From positions 4,631,250-4,695,249 of the forward strand of contig NZ_HG964446.1 of NCBI RefSeq assembly GCF_000689255.1: DNA of 64,000 nucleotides, read 5' to 3'. The position numbers and the translations under genes are program-made. This DNA comes from Mycobacterium triplex (GTDB taxonomy: Bacteria > Actinomycetota > Actinomycetes > Mycobacteriales > Mycobacteriaceae). Positions 7,485 to 16,106 of the stretch are shown in pieces (positions within the stretch are counted from its first letter, which is position 1; every line of letters starts with the position of its first letter). The notes under the pieces were generated by a model, which saw nothing but the letters and a program-made list of their open reading frames with translations, was not told the DNA's origin and made no database searches.

Positions 7485-9338
7485 CTAGGCGCGCAACTCC
7501 AGCATGTCGATGACACGCTGCGCCATCTCCTCGAGCGAACAGTCCGGGACCAGCCGCAGATCGGGATTCTTCGGCCGCTGGTACGGACTGTCGATACCGG
7601 TGAAATGCGTGATTTCACCGGCCCGGGCTTTGGCGTACAGCCCCTTGGGATCACGGGCCTCACACTGCGCGAGGGGGGTATCGCAGAACACCTCGAAGAA
7701 CTCAAACCCGGCGTCGGCGTGCACTTTACGAGCCATCTCGCGGTGCTCGGCCAGCGGGCTGATCGCGGGCACCAGCACGGTCTGGCCAGAATCGGCGAGC
7801 AACGTCGCGACGTGGGCCAGCCGGCGCAGGTTCTCCGCCCGGTCGGCCATCGAAAAGCCCAGGTCGGCATTCAGGCCGTGGCGCAGGTTGTCGCCGTCGA
7901 GAACATAAGCGGGCGTTCCCTTTTCGAGCAGCTTCTGCTCGACCAGCATCGCCACCGACGACTTGCCCGCACCCGAGAGGCCGGTGAGCCAGACGGTCCG
8001 GCCGCGAGCCGCCCGGTCTTCGGCGGTGACCAGCGACTCGTGCCGCACCGTGTTCGGGCTTGCCTTCTGCGCCGTAACGTCGCGCAAGACCATGCCCGCC
8101 GCGACGGTGCCGTTGGTGTGCGGGTCGATCAGGATGAACGATCCGGTGCTGGCGTTGCGGGTGTACTCGTCGAGCAGCAACGGCACCTGCGCGCGCAGCG
8201 ATATGCGGCCAAGTTCGTTGAGCTTCAAGGCCGTTGCGCTCTTGTCCCGATGCAGGGTGTTGACGTCGAGCCGGTAGTCCAGCGCGGTGACCCGGACCCG
8301 GGTGGTTCGTGTGGTGTGCTTGATGACGTAATCGCGGCCCGGCTCGAGCGACGCGCCGTCGGCCATCCAGCACACGGTCGCGTCGAATTCCTGCGCGACC
8401 CGGGGCTGGTTGTTGGTGCGGGCGAGCATGTCGCCCCGCGAGATGTCGATATCGTCGGCCAGGCTCACCGAGACGGCCATCGGCGGAAACGCTTCTTCCA
8501 CTGGGCCATTCGGGCCTTCGATGGCGCTGATCCGGCTGGTCTTGCCGATCGGCAGCACCACCACCTCGTCGCCCGGGCGCATCACTCCGCTGGCCACCGT
8601 TCCGGCGTAGCTGCGGTGGTCACGATGCTCGTGGGTCTGCGGCCGGATCACGTACTGCACCGGGAACCGCACGTCGACCAGGTTGCGGTCACCGGCGATG
8701 TACACCTCCTCGAGGTGTGAGAGCAGCGCCGGCCCCTCGTACCAGGGCGTCTGATTCGATTTGGCGACGACGTTGTCGCCGTGCAGAGCCGAAATCGGGA
8801 TGGTGGCCACGTCCTGCACGTCCAAACGTGCTGCGAAGGCGTGGAATTCGTCCTTGATCGCGTCGAACTTCGCCCGGTCCCAGTCGATCAGGTCCATCTT
8901 GTTGACGGCGAGCACGATGTGCTGGATACCCAGCAGCGACGCCAGGAAGGCGTGCCGGCGGGATTGCTCGAGCAGCCCCTGGCGGGCGTCGACGAGCACT
9001 ATCACCAGCTGCGCGGTGGACGCACCGGTCACCATGTTGCGGGTGTACTGGATGTGGCCCGGGGTGTCGGCGATGATGAATTTCCGCCTGGCAGTCGCGA
9101 AGTAGCGGTACGCGACGTCGATCGTGATGCCTTGCTCACGCTCGGCCCGCAGGCCGTCGGTGACCAGTGCGAGATCGGTGTAGTCGTGACCGCGTTCCTT
9201 CGACGTCTTTTCGACCGCGGCCCACTGATCTTCCATCACGGCCTTGGAGTCGTACAACAGGCGCCCGATCAGGGTGGACTTGCCGTCGTCGACCGAGCCG
9301 GCAGTTGCGATGCGCAGCAACGTGGTTGGGGCAGCCAT
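7485..9338 (-). CDS. cysNC: Bifunctional sulfate adenylyltransferase subunit 1/APS kinase
   Basis: A 617-residue protein in two parts. Residues 1 to about 430 are the CysN GTPase, with G1 GSVDDGKST, G3 DTPGH and G4 NKMD, followed by EF-Tu-like beta barrels. It drives ATP sulfurylase, which makes adenosine 5'-phosphosulfate (APS) from sulfate. Residues about 440-617 are the CysC APS kinase with P-loop GLSGAGKSS near residue 450 and the substrate segment GEITHFTGIDSPYQRP, making PAPS. Length matches M. tuberculosis CysN/CysC (about 614). The ATG at 9338 overlaps the cysD stop as ATGA, so the two are translationally coupled. The frame extends further upstream but lies inside cysD. The product feeds sulfate assimilation and sulfolipid precursors. 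Confidence 0.95.
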   Translation of the reverse strand: MAAPTTLLRIATAGSVDDGKSTLIGRLLYDSKAVMEDQWAAVEKTSKERGHDYTDLALVTDGLRAEREQGITIDVAYRYFATARRKFIIADTPGHIQYTRNMVTGASTAQLVIVLVDARQGLLEQSRRHAFLASLLGIQHIVLAVNKMDLIDWDRAKFDAIKDEFHAFAARLDVQDVATIPISALHGDNVVAKSNQTPWYEGPALLSHLEEVYIAGDRNLVDVRFPVQYVIRPQTHEHRDHRSYAGTVASGVMRPGDEVVVLPIGKTSRISAIEGPNGPVEEAFPPMAVSVSLADDIDISRGDMLARTNNQPRVAQEFDATVCWMADGASLEPGRDYVIKHTTRTTRVRVTALDYRLDVNTLHRDKSATALKLNELGRISLRAQVPLLLDEYTRNASTGSFILIDPHTNGTVAAGMVLRDVTAQKASPNTVRHESLVTAEDRAARGRTVWLTGLSGAGKSSVAMLVEQKLLEKGTPAYVLDGDNLRHGLNADLGFSMADRAENLRRLAHVATLLADSGQTVLVPAISPLAEHREMARKVHADAGFEFFEVFCDTPLAQCEARDPKGLYAKARAGEITHFTGIDSPYQRPKNPDLRLVPDCSLEEMAQRVIDMLELRA

Positions 9339-10267
9339 CAGAAGTAACCCTGCCGTTTCCGGTCTTCCATTCCAGCCTCCGAGATGCGGTCGTCGGCCCG
9401 GGTGGCCCCGCGCTCGGTCAGCCGGGAGACCGCGGTCTCGGCGATGACCTCCGACACCGTGGCGGCCTCCGATTCGACGCACCCGGTGCAGGTGACATCG
9501 CCGACCGTGCGGAACCGCACCATCTTCTCCACCACCTGCTCGTCGGGGCGCGGCTGCATGTGGCGGTGTACGGCCAGCAGCATCCCGTCGCGCTCGAAAA
9601 CCTTGCGCCGGTGGGCGTAATAGATCGGGGGCAACTTGACCTTCTCGGCGCCGATGTAGGACCAGATGTCGAACTCGGTCCAGTTCGACAGCGGGAAGAC
9701 CCGGATGTGCTCACCCTTGTGGTGCCGCCCGTTGTAGAGGTTCCACAGTTCGGGCCGCTGAGCCTTGGGGTCCCACTGGCCGAATTCGTCGCGGAAGCTG
9801 AACACCCGCTCCTTGGCGCGCGCCTTCTCCTCGTCGCGCCGTGCCCCGCCGAACGCGGCGTCGAACTTGTTCTCCCGGATGGCGCGCAGCAGCGTCACCG
9901 TCTGAATCGGGTTGCGCGACGGGATGGTCTCGACGACTCGGCCGGCGTCGATGTCTTCCTGCACCGACGCCACCACCAGGCGCACCCCGAACTCGTCGAC
10001 GAGTTCGTCGCGGGTCGAGATCACCTCGTCGAAGTTGTGGCCGGTGTCGACGTGCATGACCGGGAACGGCAGCCGCCCGGGGCGAAACGCCTTGAGCGCC
10101 AGGTAGAGCATCACGATCGAGTCCTTGCCACCGGAGAACAGCAACACAGGCCGTTCGAACTCCGCGGCGACCTCGCGGATGATGTGGATGGCCTCCGCCT
10201 CCAACGAGCGCAGATGGCTCAGTTCGTACTGACCCGCCGCGGGGCCCGCCGTCACACCACTGGTCAT
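9338..10267 (-). CDS. cysD: Sulfate adenylyltransferase subunit 2
   Basis: A 309-residue PP-loop ATP pyrophosphatase. SGGKDS at residues 45-50 binds ATP; the HVDTGHNFDEV and RRDEEKARAKERVFSFRD segments are typical of CysD. It forms the ATP sulfurylase with CysN. The ATG at 10267 is preceded by GGGCAGGGAAGCA and begins at the family's usual N terminus; the frame is open to 10330 but those residues are not CysD-like. The promoter region (10268-10340) contains a perfect 12-base palindrome and nearby GGTC/GACC inverted half-sites. It is first in the cysD-cysNC-rrf2 transcription unit. Confidence 0.95.
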   Translation of the reverse strand: MTSGVTAGPAAGQYELSHLRSLEAEAIHIIREVAAEFERPVLLFSGGKDSIVMLYLALKAFRPGRLPFPVMHVDTGHNFDEVISTRDELVDEFGVRLVVASVQEDIDAGRVVETIPSRNPIQTVTLLRAIRENKFDAAFGGARRDEEKARAKERVFSFRDEFGQWDPKAQRPELWNLYNGRHHKGEHIRVFPLSNWTEFDIWSYIGAEKVKLPPIYYAHRRKVFERDGMLLAVHRHMQPRPDEQVVEKMVRFRTVGDVTCTGCVESEAATVSEVIAETAVSRLTERGATRADDRISEAGMEDRKRQGYF

Positions 10268-10287
10268 TGCTTCCCTGCCCACACCAC

Positions 10288-10299
10288 TTATCCGGATAA
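10288..10299. promoter_or_regulatory. Perfect 12-bp palindrome upstream of cysD
   Basis: TTATCCGGATAA reads the same on both strands and lies 21 bases upstream of the cysD ATG, before its ribosome binding site. Palindromes at this position are typical repressor operators. The nearby Rrf2 regulator is the obvious candidate ligand, but that is inference. Confidence 0.5.
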
Positions 10300-10302
10300 A
10301 CT

Positions 10303-10329
10303 TGGTCGAACTGACCATGTTTACGGTCA
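10303..10329. promoter_or_regulatory. Inverted GGTC/GACC half-sites upstream of cysD
   Basis: Three half-sites lie close together: TGGTC at 10303-10307 pairs with GACCA at 10313-10317 (five-base arms, five-base spacer), and TGACC at 10312-10316 pairs with GGTCA at 10325-10329 (eight-base spacer). They sit just upstream of the cysD palindrome and could be a second operator or part of the promoter. Confidence 0.35.
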
Positions 10330-10468
10330 TTGACGTTCATAGAACCAGCCGGCCCCGGCCCTGTCAACCAGTGGGCGGCGTGGCGCGGGGACCGAGCACC
10401 GGACACATCGCGCCGGGTTGCGGCCCCGGCCCTTCCACCGCGGGCGATCGGTGCGACAGCATGGACGA

Positions 10469-10894
10469 ATGACCACTTCCTCCGCTCCCCCCAGCGGGCG
10501 CGACGTGATCGCGCAGTTTCTGCCCCAATCGCCGTTCGTCGCCAAGCTGGGGATCGTCGCCGACCAGCTCAACGACGACGAGGTACGGCTACGGCTGCCG
10601 TGGGATCCGTCCAACGTCACGCTCGGCGACATGGTGCACGGCGGCGCCATCGCCACCCTGGCCGACCTCACCGTGATGGCCGCGGCCTGGTGCGGCAGGG
10701 AAGCACCGCCGGAATTCCGCGGCGTGACCGTATCGATGGCCCTGGACTTCATGGCGCCGGCCCGCGCCACCGACGTGATCGGGGTGGGCCGGGTGCTGCG
10801 GCGCGGCCGGTCGCTGACCAACTGCGAGGCCGAGATCGTCGACCCGGAGGGCCGGCTGATCGCCAAGGCCCTCGCTACCTACAAGGTCGGCTAG
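10469..10894 (+). CDS. PaaI-type hotdog-fold acyl-CoA thioesterase
   Basis: A 141-residue single hotdog domain. The diagnostic stretch is LGDMVHGGAIATLADL, where the HGG loop and following helix form the thioesterase site of the PaaI/4HBT family. The last strands are VSMALDFMAPA and AKALATYKVG. It probably hydrolyses an acyl- or aryl-CoA; the substrate is not evident. The start at 10469 is the in-frame ATG just before TTSSAPP; the preceding residues in the frame are Arg-rich and unlike the family. It is divergent from cysD and convergent with canA, sharing four bases (CTAG) of overlapping stop codons. H37Rv has no gene here between cysD and canA as far as I recall. Confidence 0.85.
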   Translation: MTTSSAPPSGRDVIAQFLPQSPFVAKLGIVADQLNDDEVRLRLPWDPSNVTLGDMVHGGAIATLADLTVMAAAWCGREAPPEFRGVTVSMALDFMAPARATDVIGVGRVLRRGRSLTNCEAEIVDPEGRLIAKALATYKVG

Positions 10895-11382
10895 AGCGTT
10901 ACCTCGTCGAGCTTGCCGGTGGCGACGTCGAAGACGAAACCCCGCAGTGACACCTGTTTGGTGACGAACGGGCTGTTTTCGATGCGGCGCAGCGACTGCC
11001 GGACGTCTTCGGCGGGATCCGGGAAGGCCTCGGCCGCCCACGGCGGTTTGACGCCCGTCTCTTCCTGGATGGCGCGCTTGAAGTCGTCGTCGGTGAAGGT
11101 GAGCATCCCGCAGTCGGTGTGGTGGATCAGGATGATCTCCCGAGTCCCCAGCAGCCGCTGGCTGATGGCCAGCGAGCGAATCACGTCGTCGGTGACGACC
11201 CCGCCGGCGTTGCGGATGACGTGGGCCTCGCCCGCGTTCAGGCCGAGGATGCGATAGACGTCGAGCCGGGCGTCCATGCACGCGACGACCGCGACGTGTT
11301 TGCTCGGCGGCATGGGCAGTGGCCCGTTGAACGTGCTCGCGTATCGGGCGTTGTGGGCCAGGTAGTCATCGGTAACCGTCAC
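10891..11382 (-). CDS. canA: Beta-class carbonic anhydrase (Rv1284-like)
   Basis: A 163-residue beta-carbonic anhydrase that interconverts CO2 and bicarbonate in the cytoplasm. Zinc ligands are visible: Cys35 in ACMDAR, His88 and Cys91 in HHTDCGM. Asp37 and Arg39 form the conserved dyad. Length and sequence match M. tuberculosis Rv1284 (163 residues). It starts with GTG at 11382, seven bases after a strong GGAGG site. In H37Rv the next gene beyond its start is oppB; here the complex I-like operon lies between. Confidence 0.95.
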   Translation of the reverse strand: MTVTDDYLAHNARYASTFNGPLPMPPSKHVAVVACMDARLDVYRILGLNAGEAHVIRNAGGVVTDDVIRSLAISQRLLGTREIILIHHTDCGMLTFTDDDFKRAIQEETGVKPPWAAEAFPDPAEDVRQSLRRIENSPFVTKQVSLRGFVFDVATGKLDEVTL

Positions 11383-11529
11383 GGCAGGCCTCCTAGCGGC
11401 ATCGCGGCATGGAATTGCTACACAATCGGTGCCGCAGTGTATCGCTTTCGGTTCGCGCGGCGTCTGGTTTCGCTCTGCCGGGTCTTAAATCGTGCACGGC
11501 AGGCGACCGGGCATCCGGATGTGGCCGGG

Positions 11530-13005
11530 CTACAGGTCGTTGCCCGCGTACGACTGGTTGAAGCTCTTGTTAGCCAGCGGGAAGTCCGGGACGATCGTGT
11601 CGGCCATCGCCACCGGCAGCGCGGGCCAGTTGAACCAGGACGGGTCAACGATTTTGGCGCGGGTGATGCGGTTGGTCGCGTCGACTTCGACACGGTGCAC
11701 GATGGTGCCGCGCCAACCTTCGACGATGCCGACACCGCTGCCGGGCGTACCCGTCGGGTCGGCGCTGACCCTGTGTTCGATTGCGCCGCTGTGTGACTCG
11801 ACAATGTGACAGGCGAGGGCAGCCGAAGCCGCGAACTCGTCACGCCGCACGGTGTAGCGGGCGAGGACGTCGCCATCCGGCGCGGAGATCTCGGCGATGG
11901 GCAGTTCGACGGCGGGGTGCTCGACCCGGGCGTCGGTACGCAGGCCACTGGCGCGGGCGACGTAACCCAGACAGCCCAGGGCGGCGGCGTCCTCACAGCG
12001 GAGAATCGCGGTGCCGGCGAAGCGGTCGTAGGCGACCGCGTTGGCCAGCGTCAGCGCGGCGAGCTCGGCCACCTCGGCGTCGAGCCGTCGAATCTCCTCG
12101 GTGTCGGGAAGCTCTTGCAGCGCAACTGCGCCCGGGTGGATGGCGCCGCGCAGCAGCCGGTGGCCGGTGACGGTGGCGTTGAGCCGCAACAGTCTTTCGC
12201 GGATACGCAGGGCATGCGCGTTGGCGATGCTGTAGCCGATGTCGTTGGCCAGGGCGCCCAGATCGGCCGCGTGGTTATAAAGTCGCTCGAGTTCGACGAT
12301 CAGCGCCCGTAGCCGATGCACCTCGTCGGGCAGCTCGATGCCGAGCGCGTCTTCGATGGCAAGGCTGTGGGCCAGGGCATGGGCGGCCGACGTGTCGCCG
12401 CTGATCCGTTCGGCGAGATCGACCGCCCCCGCGGCGGACCGGCCGTGAAATAGTTTCTCGATGCCGCGGTGCACGAACCACAGCCGGGCCTTCAGCCGCA
12501 CCACGGTCTCGCCCGCCACGGAGAAGCGAAAGTGGCCGGGTTCGATCAGGCCCGCGTGGATGGGGCCAACCGGGATCTCGTAGACCCCGGGGCCTTCGAC
12601 GTTGAGGAAAGGGAATGCGCCGGTGTCCGCGAATTCGGGCGCGGGCCCCGCGTCGGCACGCATCGGGTGCCAGTCGGGCCAGTGCGCGTGCCGGACCAGG
12701 CGGCGCGGTTTGGGGTGGCCGACCGGGCGGATTCCGTACAAGTCGGCCATCTCGCGCTCGAATCGGCTTGCCGGAAACGACATATAGGCCAAGGATCGGA
12801 TGCTCGGGTTATCCACGGGTACAACGCATTCCAGCTCGACACGGCGGTCCGGACAGCCGGCCAGAAAAAGATAGACCACGCGCAGACTGTCTTTGTCGTC
12901 GTGCGCGGCGACCAACGCCAGTCGAAACGAATCGTTCAGGAGTTGTTCGGCCATCTCGATCAGCTCAAGCTGGGATACTCTGTGTCGCAACCAGGTTCGG
13001 CTCAT
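11530..13005 (-). CDS. hycE: Complex I/hydrogenase-3 large-subunit-like protein without Ni ligands
   Basis: A 491-residue fusion of a NuoC-like N terminus (about residues 10-115, with FPASRFEREMADLYGI) and a NuoD/HycE-like C terminus. True [NiFe] hydrogenases carry RxCGxC and DPCxxC. The equivalent places here are RISGDT (Ser202, Thr205) and DPSWFN (Ser456, Asn459), so all four Ni-binding cysteines are gone. It cannot be an ordinary formate hydrogenlyase large subunit. The fold instead resembles complex I subunits that couple a redox module to the membrane arm. It is the last gene of the operon; its start overlaps the hycQ stop as ATGA. H37Rv Rv0087 is the homologue. Confidence 0.9.
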   Translation of the reverse strand: MSRTWLRHRVSQLELIEMAEQLLNDSFRLALVAAHDDKDSLRVVYLFLAGCPDRRVELECVVPVDNPSIRSLAYMSFPASRFEREMADLYGIRPVGHPKPRRLVRHAHWPDWHPMRADAGPAPEFADTGAFPFLNVEGPGVYEIPVGPIHAGLIEPGHFRFSVAGETVVRLKARLWFVHRGIEKLFHGRSAAGAVDLAERISGDTSAAHALAHSLAIEDALGIELPDEVHRLRALIVELERLYNHAADLGALANDIGYSIANAHALRIRERLLRLNATVTGHRLLRGAIHPGAVALQELPDTEEIRRLDAEVAELAALTLANAVAYDRFAGTAILRCEDAAALGCLGYVARASGLRTDARVEHPAVELPIAEISAPDGDVLARYTVRRDEFAASAALACHIVESHSGAIEHRVSADPTGTPGSGVGIVEGWRGTIVHRVEVDATNRITRAKIVDPSWFNWPALPVAMADTIVPDFPLANKSFNQSYAGNDL

Positions 13006-14474
13006 CGCGGGGCTCCCACGTTGCTGCCGGCGGCGACGGCGAACAGGTGGGTGAGCGGGCCGGCCGTGACGCCCAGGGCCGCGCAGACGGCGATGCCGAT
13101 GATCAACACCATTGCGGCCGTGGCGGGCACGACAAGCGACGGCGCGCCCGCCGCGGGTGCGCCGAGCAGTACTCGCCCGGAGTTGCGGGCCAGCGCGGCG
13201 AAGGCGATCGCGATCAGCAGCATCGCGACCCCCAGTACCCAGGCCAGCCGCGCACCGGCCAGCGACCGCGCGATCGCCAGCTCGCTGGCGAACATCGCGA
13301 ACGGCGGCAGCCCGAGCAGGACGATCAAGCCGGTGGCGAACGACAAACCGACCAGCCGCGACCGGCGCAGCACGCCGGTGATATCGGCGATCGCGGTGGA
13401 GTCGTGCGCGGCCTGCAAGTGGCCGCCCGCGAGGAACAACACCGTCTTCGCGATCCCGTGGGCAAGCACATGCAGCAGCAGCGCGGAGATCGCCAATGTG
13501 GTGCCGGCGGCCGCGGCGATCGCGATCAGGCCCATGTTCTCCATCGACGAGTAGGCCAGCATCCGCTTGATATCACCGGTGACGGTCAGCATCAGCGCGG
13601 CGACCAGCAGCGTCATCAACCCGACCACCAGCAGCCCGCCGCGGAGGAAGGTGGGCCCGGTGGCGGCGTCGATGATCGGCCGCAGCCGGATCAGCACCGA
13701 GAACGCGACCGACAGCAGCACCCCGCTCATCAGCGCGGACACCGGCGCGGGAGCTTGGCTGTGGGCGTCGGCCAGCCAGGTGTGGAACGGAAAGAGCCCG
13801 GCCTTGGCGCCGTAACCGATCAGCAATAGTCCACCGGCCAGCCGCGCGACGGCGGGATTCAGGCCGCGGGCATGCGCGGCAAGGGCATCGAGGTTCAACG
13901 CATGCGCGGCTGGTGCCCCGCCGTCGCGCGCGGCGAAGTACAGCAGCACGGTGCCCAGGAATGCGACGGCGATGCCAACCGAGCAGATCACAACGTACTT
14001 CCAGGTCGCCTCCAGCGCGGTGCGGGTGCGGCGATGCCCCACCAGGAAGGCGGTGACCACCGTGGTGGCCTCGATCGCCACCCACACCACACCAATGTTG
14101 TTGGCGCACACCGCGAGTACCATCGCCGCCAAAAACGCCGGCGTCAGTACGCCGTATAGGCGGGCGCCACGCTCGTCGGTGTGAGCGCGCTCGAGTTCGC
14201 CATCGATGTAGGACATGCCGGCCCAGGTGGCCAGCGTGCCGACCGTCCCGATGACGACGAGCATCGTCACCGTGAGCGCGTCGGCTCGCAGCAGCCCGCC
14301 GAGCGCAAACCCGGTACCGGCCCCGACCCGAATTCCCAGCGCCACGCCGCACACCAGCACGGCGACCGCGGACAGCACTGTCAGCGCCGCCGTCACGCGC
14401 CGCCATCCGCCGGCCAGGGCGGCAACGGATGCGGCGGCCGGGGCAAGGATCGCCGTGAGCAGTAACACGGTCAT
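13002..14474 (-). CDS. hycQ: NuoN/MrpD-like proton-translocating membrane subunit
   Basis: About 490 residues and some 13-14 hydrophobic helices, a proton antiporter-like subunit (Proton_antipo_M). The conserved broken-helix region is visible: a Glu in AIEATTVVTAFLVGH, a Lys in GYGAKAGLFPFHTWLADAHSQAPAPVSALMS and a Lys in DIKRMLAYSSMENMGL. These are the residues that move protons in complex I subunits. It should sit in the plasma membrane with the other Hyc subunits. The ATG at 14474 overlaps the hycP stop (ATGA); the frame continues upstream inside hycP but is not coding. The homologue is Rv0086. Confidence 0.9.
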   Translation of the reverse strand: MTVLLLTAILAPAAASVAALAGGWRRVTAALTVLSAVAVLVCGVALGIRVGAGTGFALGGLLRADALTVTMLVVIGTVGTLATWAGMSYIDGELERAHTDERGARLYGVLTPAFLAAMVLAVCANNIGVVWVAIEATTVVTAFLVGHRRTRTALEATWKYVVICSVGIAVAFLGTVLLYFAARDGGAPAAHALNLDALAAHARGLNPAVARLAGGLLLIGYGAKAGLFPFHTWLADAHSQAPAPVSALMSGVLLSVAFSVLIRLRPIIDAATGPTFLRGGLLVVGLMTLLVAALMLTVTGDIKRMLAYSSMENMGLIAIAAAAGTTLAISALLLHVLAHGIAKTVLFLAGGHLQAAHDSTAIADITGVLRRSRLVGLSFATGLIVLLGLPPFAMFASELAIARSLAGARLAWVLGVAMLLIAIAFAALARNSGRVLLGAPAAGAPSLVVPATAAMVLIIGIAVCAALGVTAGPLTHLFAVAAGSNVGAPR

Positions 14475-15136
14475 CAGTCGCGCAGTTCCTGCAGCTTGTC
14501 CAAGTCGGCGTCGCCGAAGGCGTGTCGCAGCCGGCCGGTCAGCACGCCGATCACGATGACGGCCAAGAGCACGTCCAGTGAGGCTCCGAGTTCGACGATC
14601 AACGGAACTCCCGCGGTGAGTAGGAACGCCGTCGCGGCGATCCCGTTGTCCAGCATCAGGAATCCGGCTGCTTGCGAGACCGCATGCAGCCGGGTGGTCA
14701 ACACGAAGAGTGCGATCAGCAGCACCGCGAACGCGGCGGGCACGGCGTTGGTACTGGGGCCCGGTTCCAGGTCGACCACCGGCTGCGTGATCGCAAACGC
14801 GGCGACCGTCAATCCGCCGGTGATCAGCAACGAGCTGGTCGTGTTGATCAGCGGGGTGGCCTCGCGTCGCGAGACGACGTCGGCACCCACCGCGCGGGCG
14901 AGCAACCACGGCAACACCACCACGCGCAGCACCAGCACGGCGACGGCCACTCCGATCAGTGCGACATCGTGGTCGTGGATGCCGCGCAGCGCCGGGATCG
15001 CGGCCAACGCCAGGCCCTGCCAGGCCAGCAGATGCACGATGGCGGACAGCTCGCGGCGCCACACGATCAAGACCGCGGCCAGCACGAGGCCGCCGGCGGC
15101 GAAGTCCACCAGGGTGGAGAAGTTGGCGTCGGTCAT
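14474..15136 (-). CDS. hycP: NuoK/HyfE-like membrane subunit
   Basis: A 220-residue protein with about six hydrophobic helices in the hydrogenase-4 HyfE/NuoK class (Rv0085-like). The typical late segment reads AVSQAAGFLMLDNGIAATAFLLTAGVPLIVELG, in which a buried Glu in a helix (VELGASLD) is the likely proton-channel residue. The start is ATG 15136 (MTDANFSTL), eight bases after GAGGG and ten bases from the hycD stop. The longer frame upstream is Arg/Trp-rich shadow of hycD. It forms part of the membrane arm with HycD, HycQ and the NuoL-like subunit. Confidence 0.88.
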   Translation of the reverse strand: MTDANFSTLVDFAAGGLVLAAVLIVWRRELSAIVHLLAWQGLALAAIPALRGIHDHDVALIGVAVAVLVLRVVVLPWLLARAVGADVVSRREATPLINTTSSLLITGGLTVAAFAITQPVVDLEPGPSTNAVPAAFAVLLIALFVLTTRLHAVSQAAGFLMLDNGIAATAFLLTAGVPLIVELGASLDVLLAVIVIGVLTGRLRHAFGDADLDKLQELRD

Positions 15137-15146
15137 CGGCGAGCCC

Positions 15147-16106
15147 TCATGCGCGGACGGTGAAGAAGTTGGCGGCGGTGACCGCGAGCAGGGCCAGCAG
15201 GAACGAGCCGGCCAACAGCTCGGGCACCCGGAACAATCGAAGTTTGGCGACGAACACCTCAAACGTCGCGAGCAACGCGGCCAGCACCGCCACCTTGGCC
15301 ACGATCGCCGCCACCCCCGCCAACACCTGAAGCGCGGTGGGCGTTGCGCCGGCAATCCCCCACGGCAGGAACAGGTTTGCCAGCAGCGCCAGCAGCACCG
15401 TCAGCCGCATCCCCGACGCCCATTCGACGAGCGCCAACCGAGGCCCGGCGTATTCGAGCACCATCGCCTCGTGTACCATCGTCAACTCCAGGTGGGTCGC
15501 CGGGTTGTCCACCGGCAGCCGCCCGGTTTCCGCGACGATGACGATGACCAGCGCAACAAAGGCGAGCACCGCGGTCAAGGACATGACGTGATCGGGGTGC
15601 GCGATCGTATTTGTCACTAGCGCACCGAGATTGGACGATCCGGCGGGAATGGACAGCGCGAACACCGCCAACAGGATCGTCGGCTCGACCAGGGCGGCGA
15701 TGGTGATCTCGCGGCTTGCGCCCATACCGCCGAACGAGGTGCCCGTGTCGATGCCGGCAAGGGTGAGCGCAACCGTGCCCAGGAAAAGCAAACCGACCAC
15801 GGCGAACAAATCGGCGCTGGCATCCAGCGGCGACCCGGTGGCGACAATCGGCGCGATCGCCGCGATCAACAGGGTGGTGCCGGCGACGATCGCCGGCGCG
15901 GCGGCGAACACGATCGTCGTTCCCGTTGGCGTGATCTGTTGCTTACCAAGCTGTTTGAGTAGATCGCGGCACGGCTGCAGCACGCCACCGCCCGCTCGCC
16001 CCTCCCAGCGGGCCCGCACCTGACGCGTCACACCGACCACCAGCGGCGCGCCCACCGTGACCACGCCGAGCTGGGCCGCGCCCGCGACGTAGGACATCGC
16101 GTTCAC
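15147..16106 (-). CDS. hycD: NuoH/HycD-like membrane subunit
   Basis: A 319-residue, roughly eight-helix subunit of the NuoH/HycD family (Rv0084-like), which joins the membrane arm to the hydrophilic redox module. Family marks are the first loop LQPCRDLLKQLGKQ, the Glu-bearing VAETGRLPVDNPATHLELTM and EYAGPRLALVEWASG. The start is GTG at 16106, overlapping the preceding gene's stop as GTGA. A second possible start is ATG 16097. It is part of a tightly coupled seven-gene operon. Confidence 0.92.
   Translation of the reverse strand: MNAMSYVAGAAQLGVVTVGAPLVVGVTRQVRARWEGRAGGGVLQPCRDLLKQLGKQQITPTGTTIVFAAAPAIVAGTTLLIAAIAPIVATGSPLDASADLFAVVGLLFLGTVALTLAGIDTGTSFGGMGASREITIAALVEPTILLAVFALSIPAGSSNLGALVTNTIAHPDHVMSLTAVLAFVALVIVIVAETGRLPVDNPATHLELTMVHEAMVLEYAGPRLALVEWASGMRLTVLLALLANLFLPWGIAGATPTALQVLAGVAAIVAKVAVLAALLATFEVFVAKLRLFRVPELLAGSFLLALLAVTAANFFTVRA

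Noticed and set aside
11475..11502. CTGCCG...CGGCAG as terminator of the hyc-like operon
   Set aside because: Only six paired bases with a 16-base loop; too weak to call.
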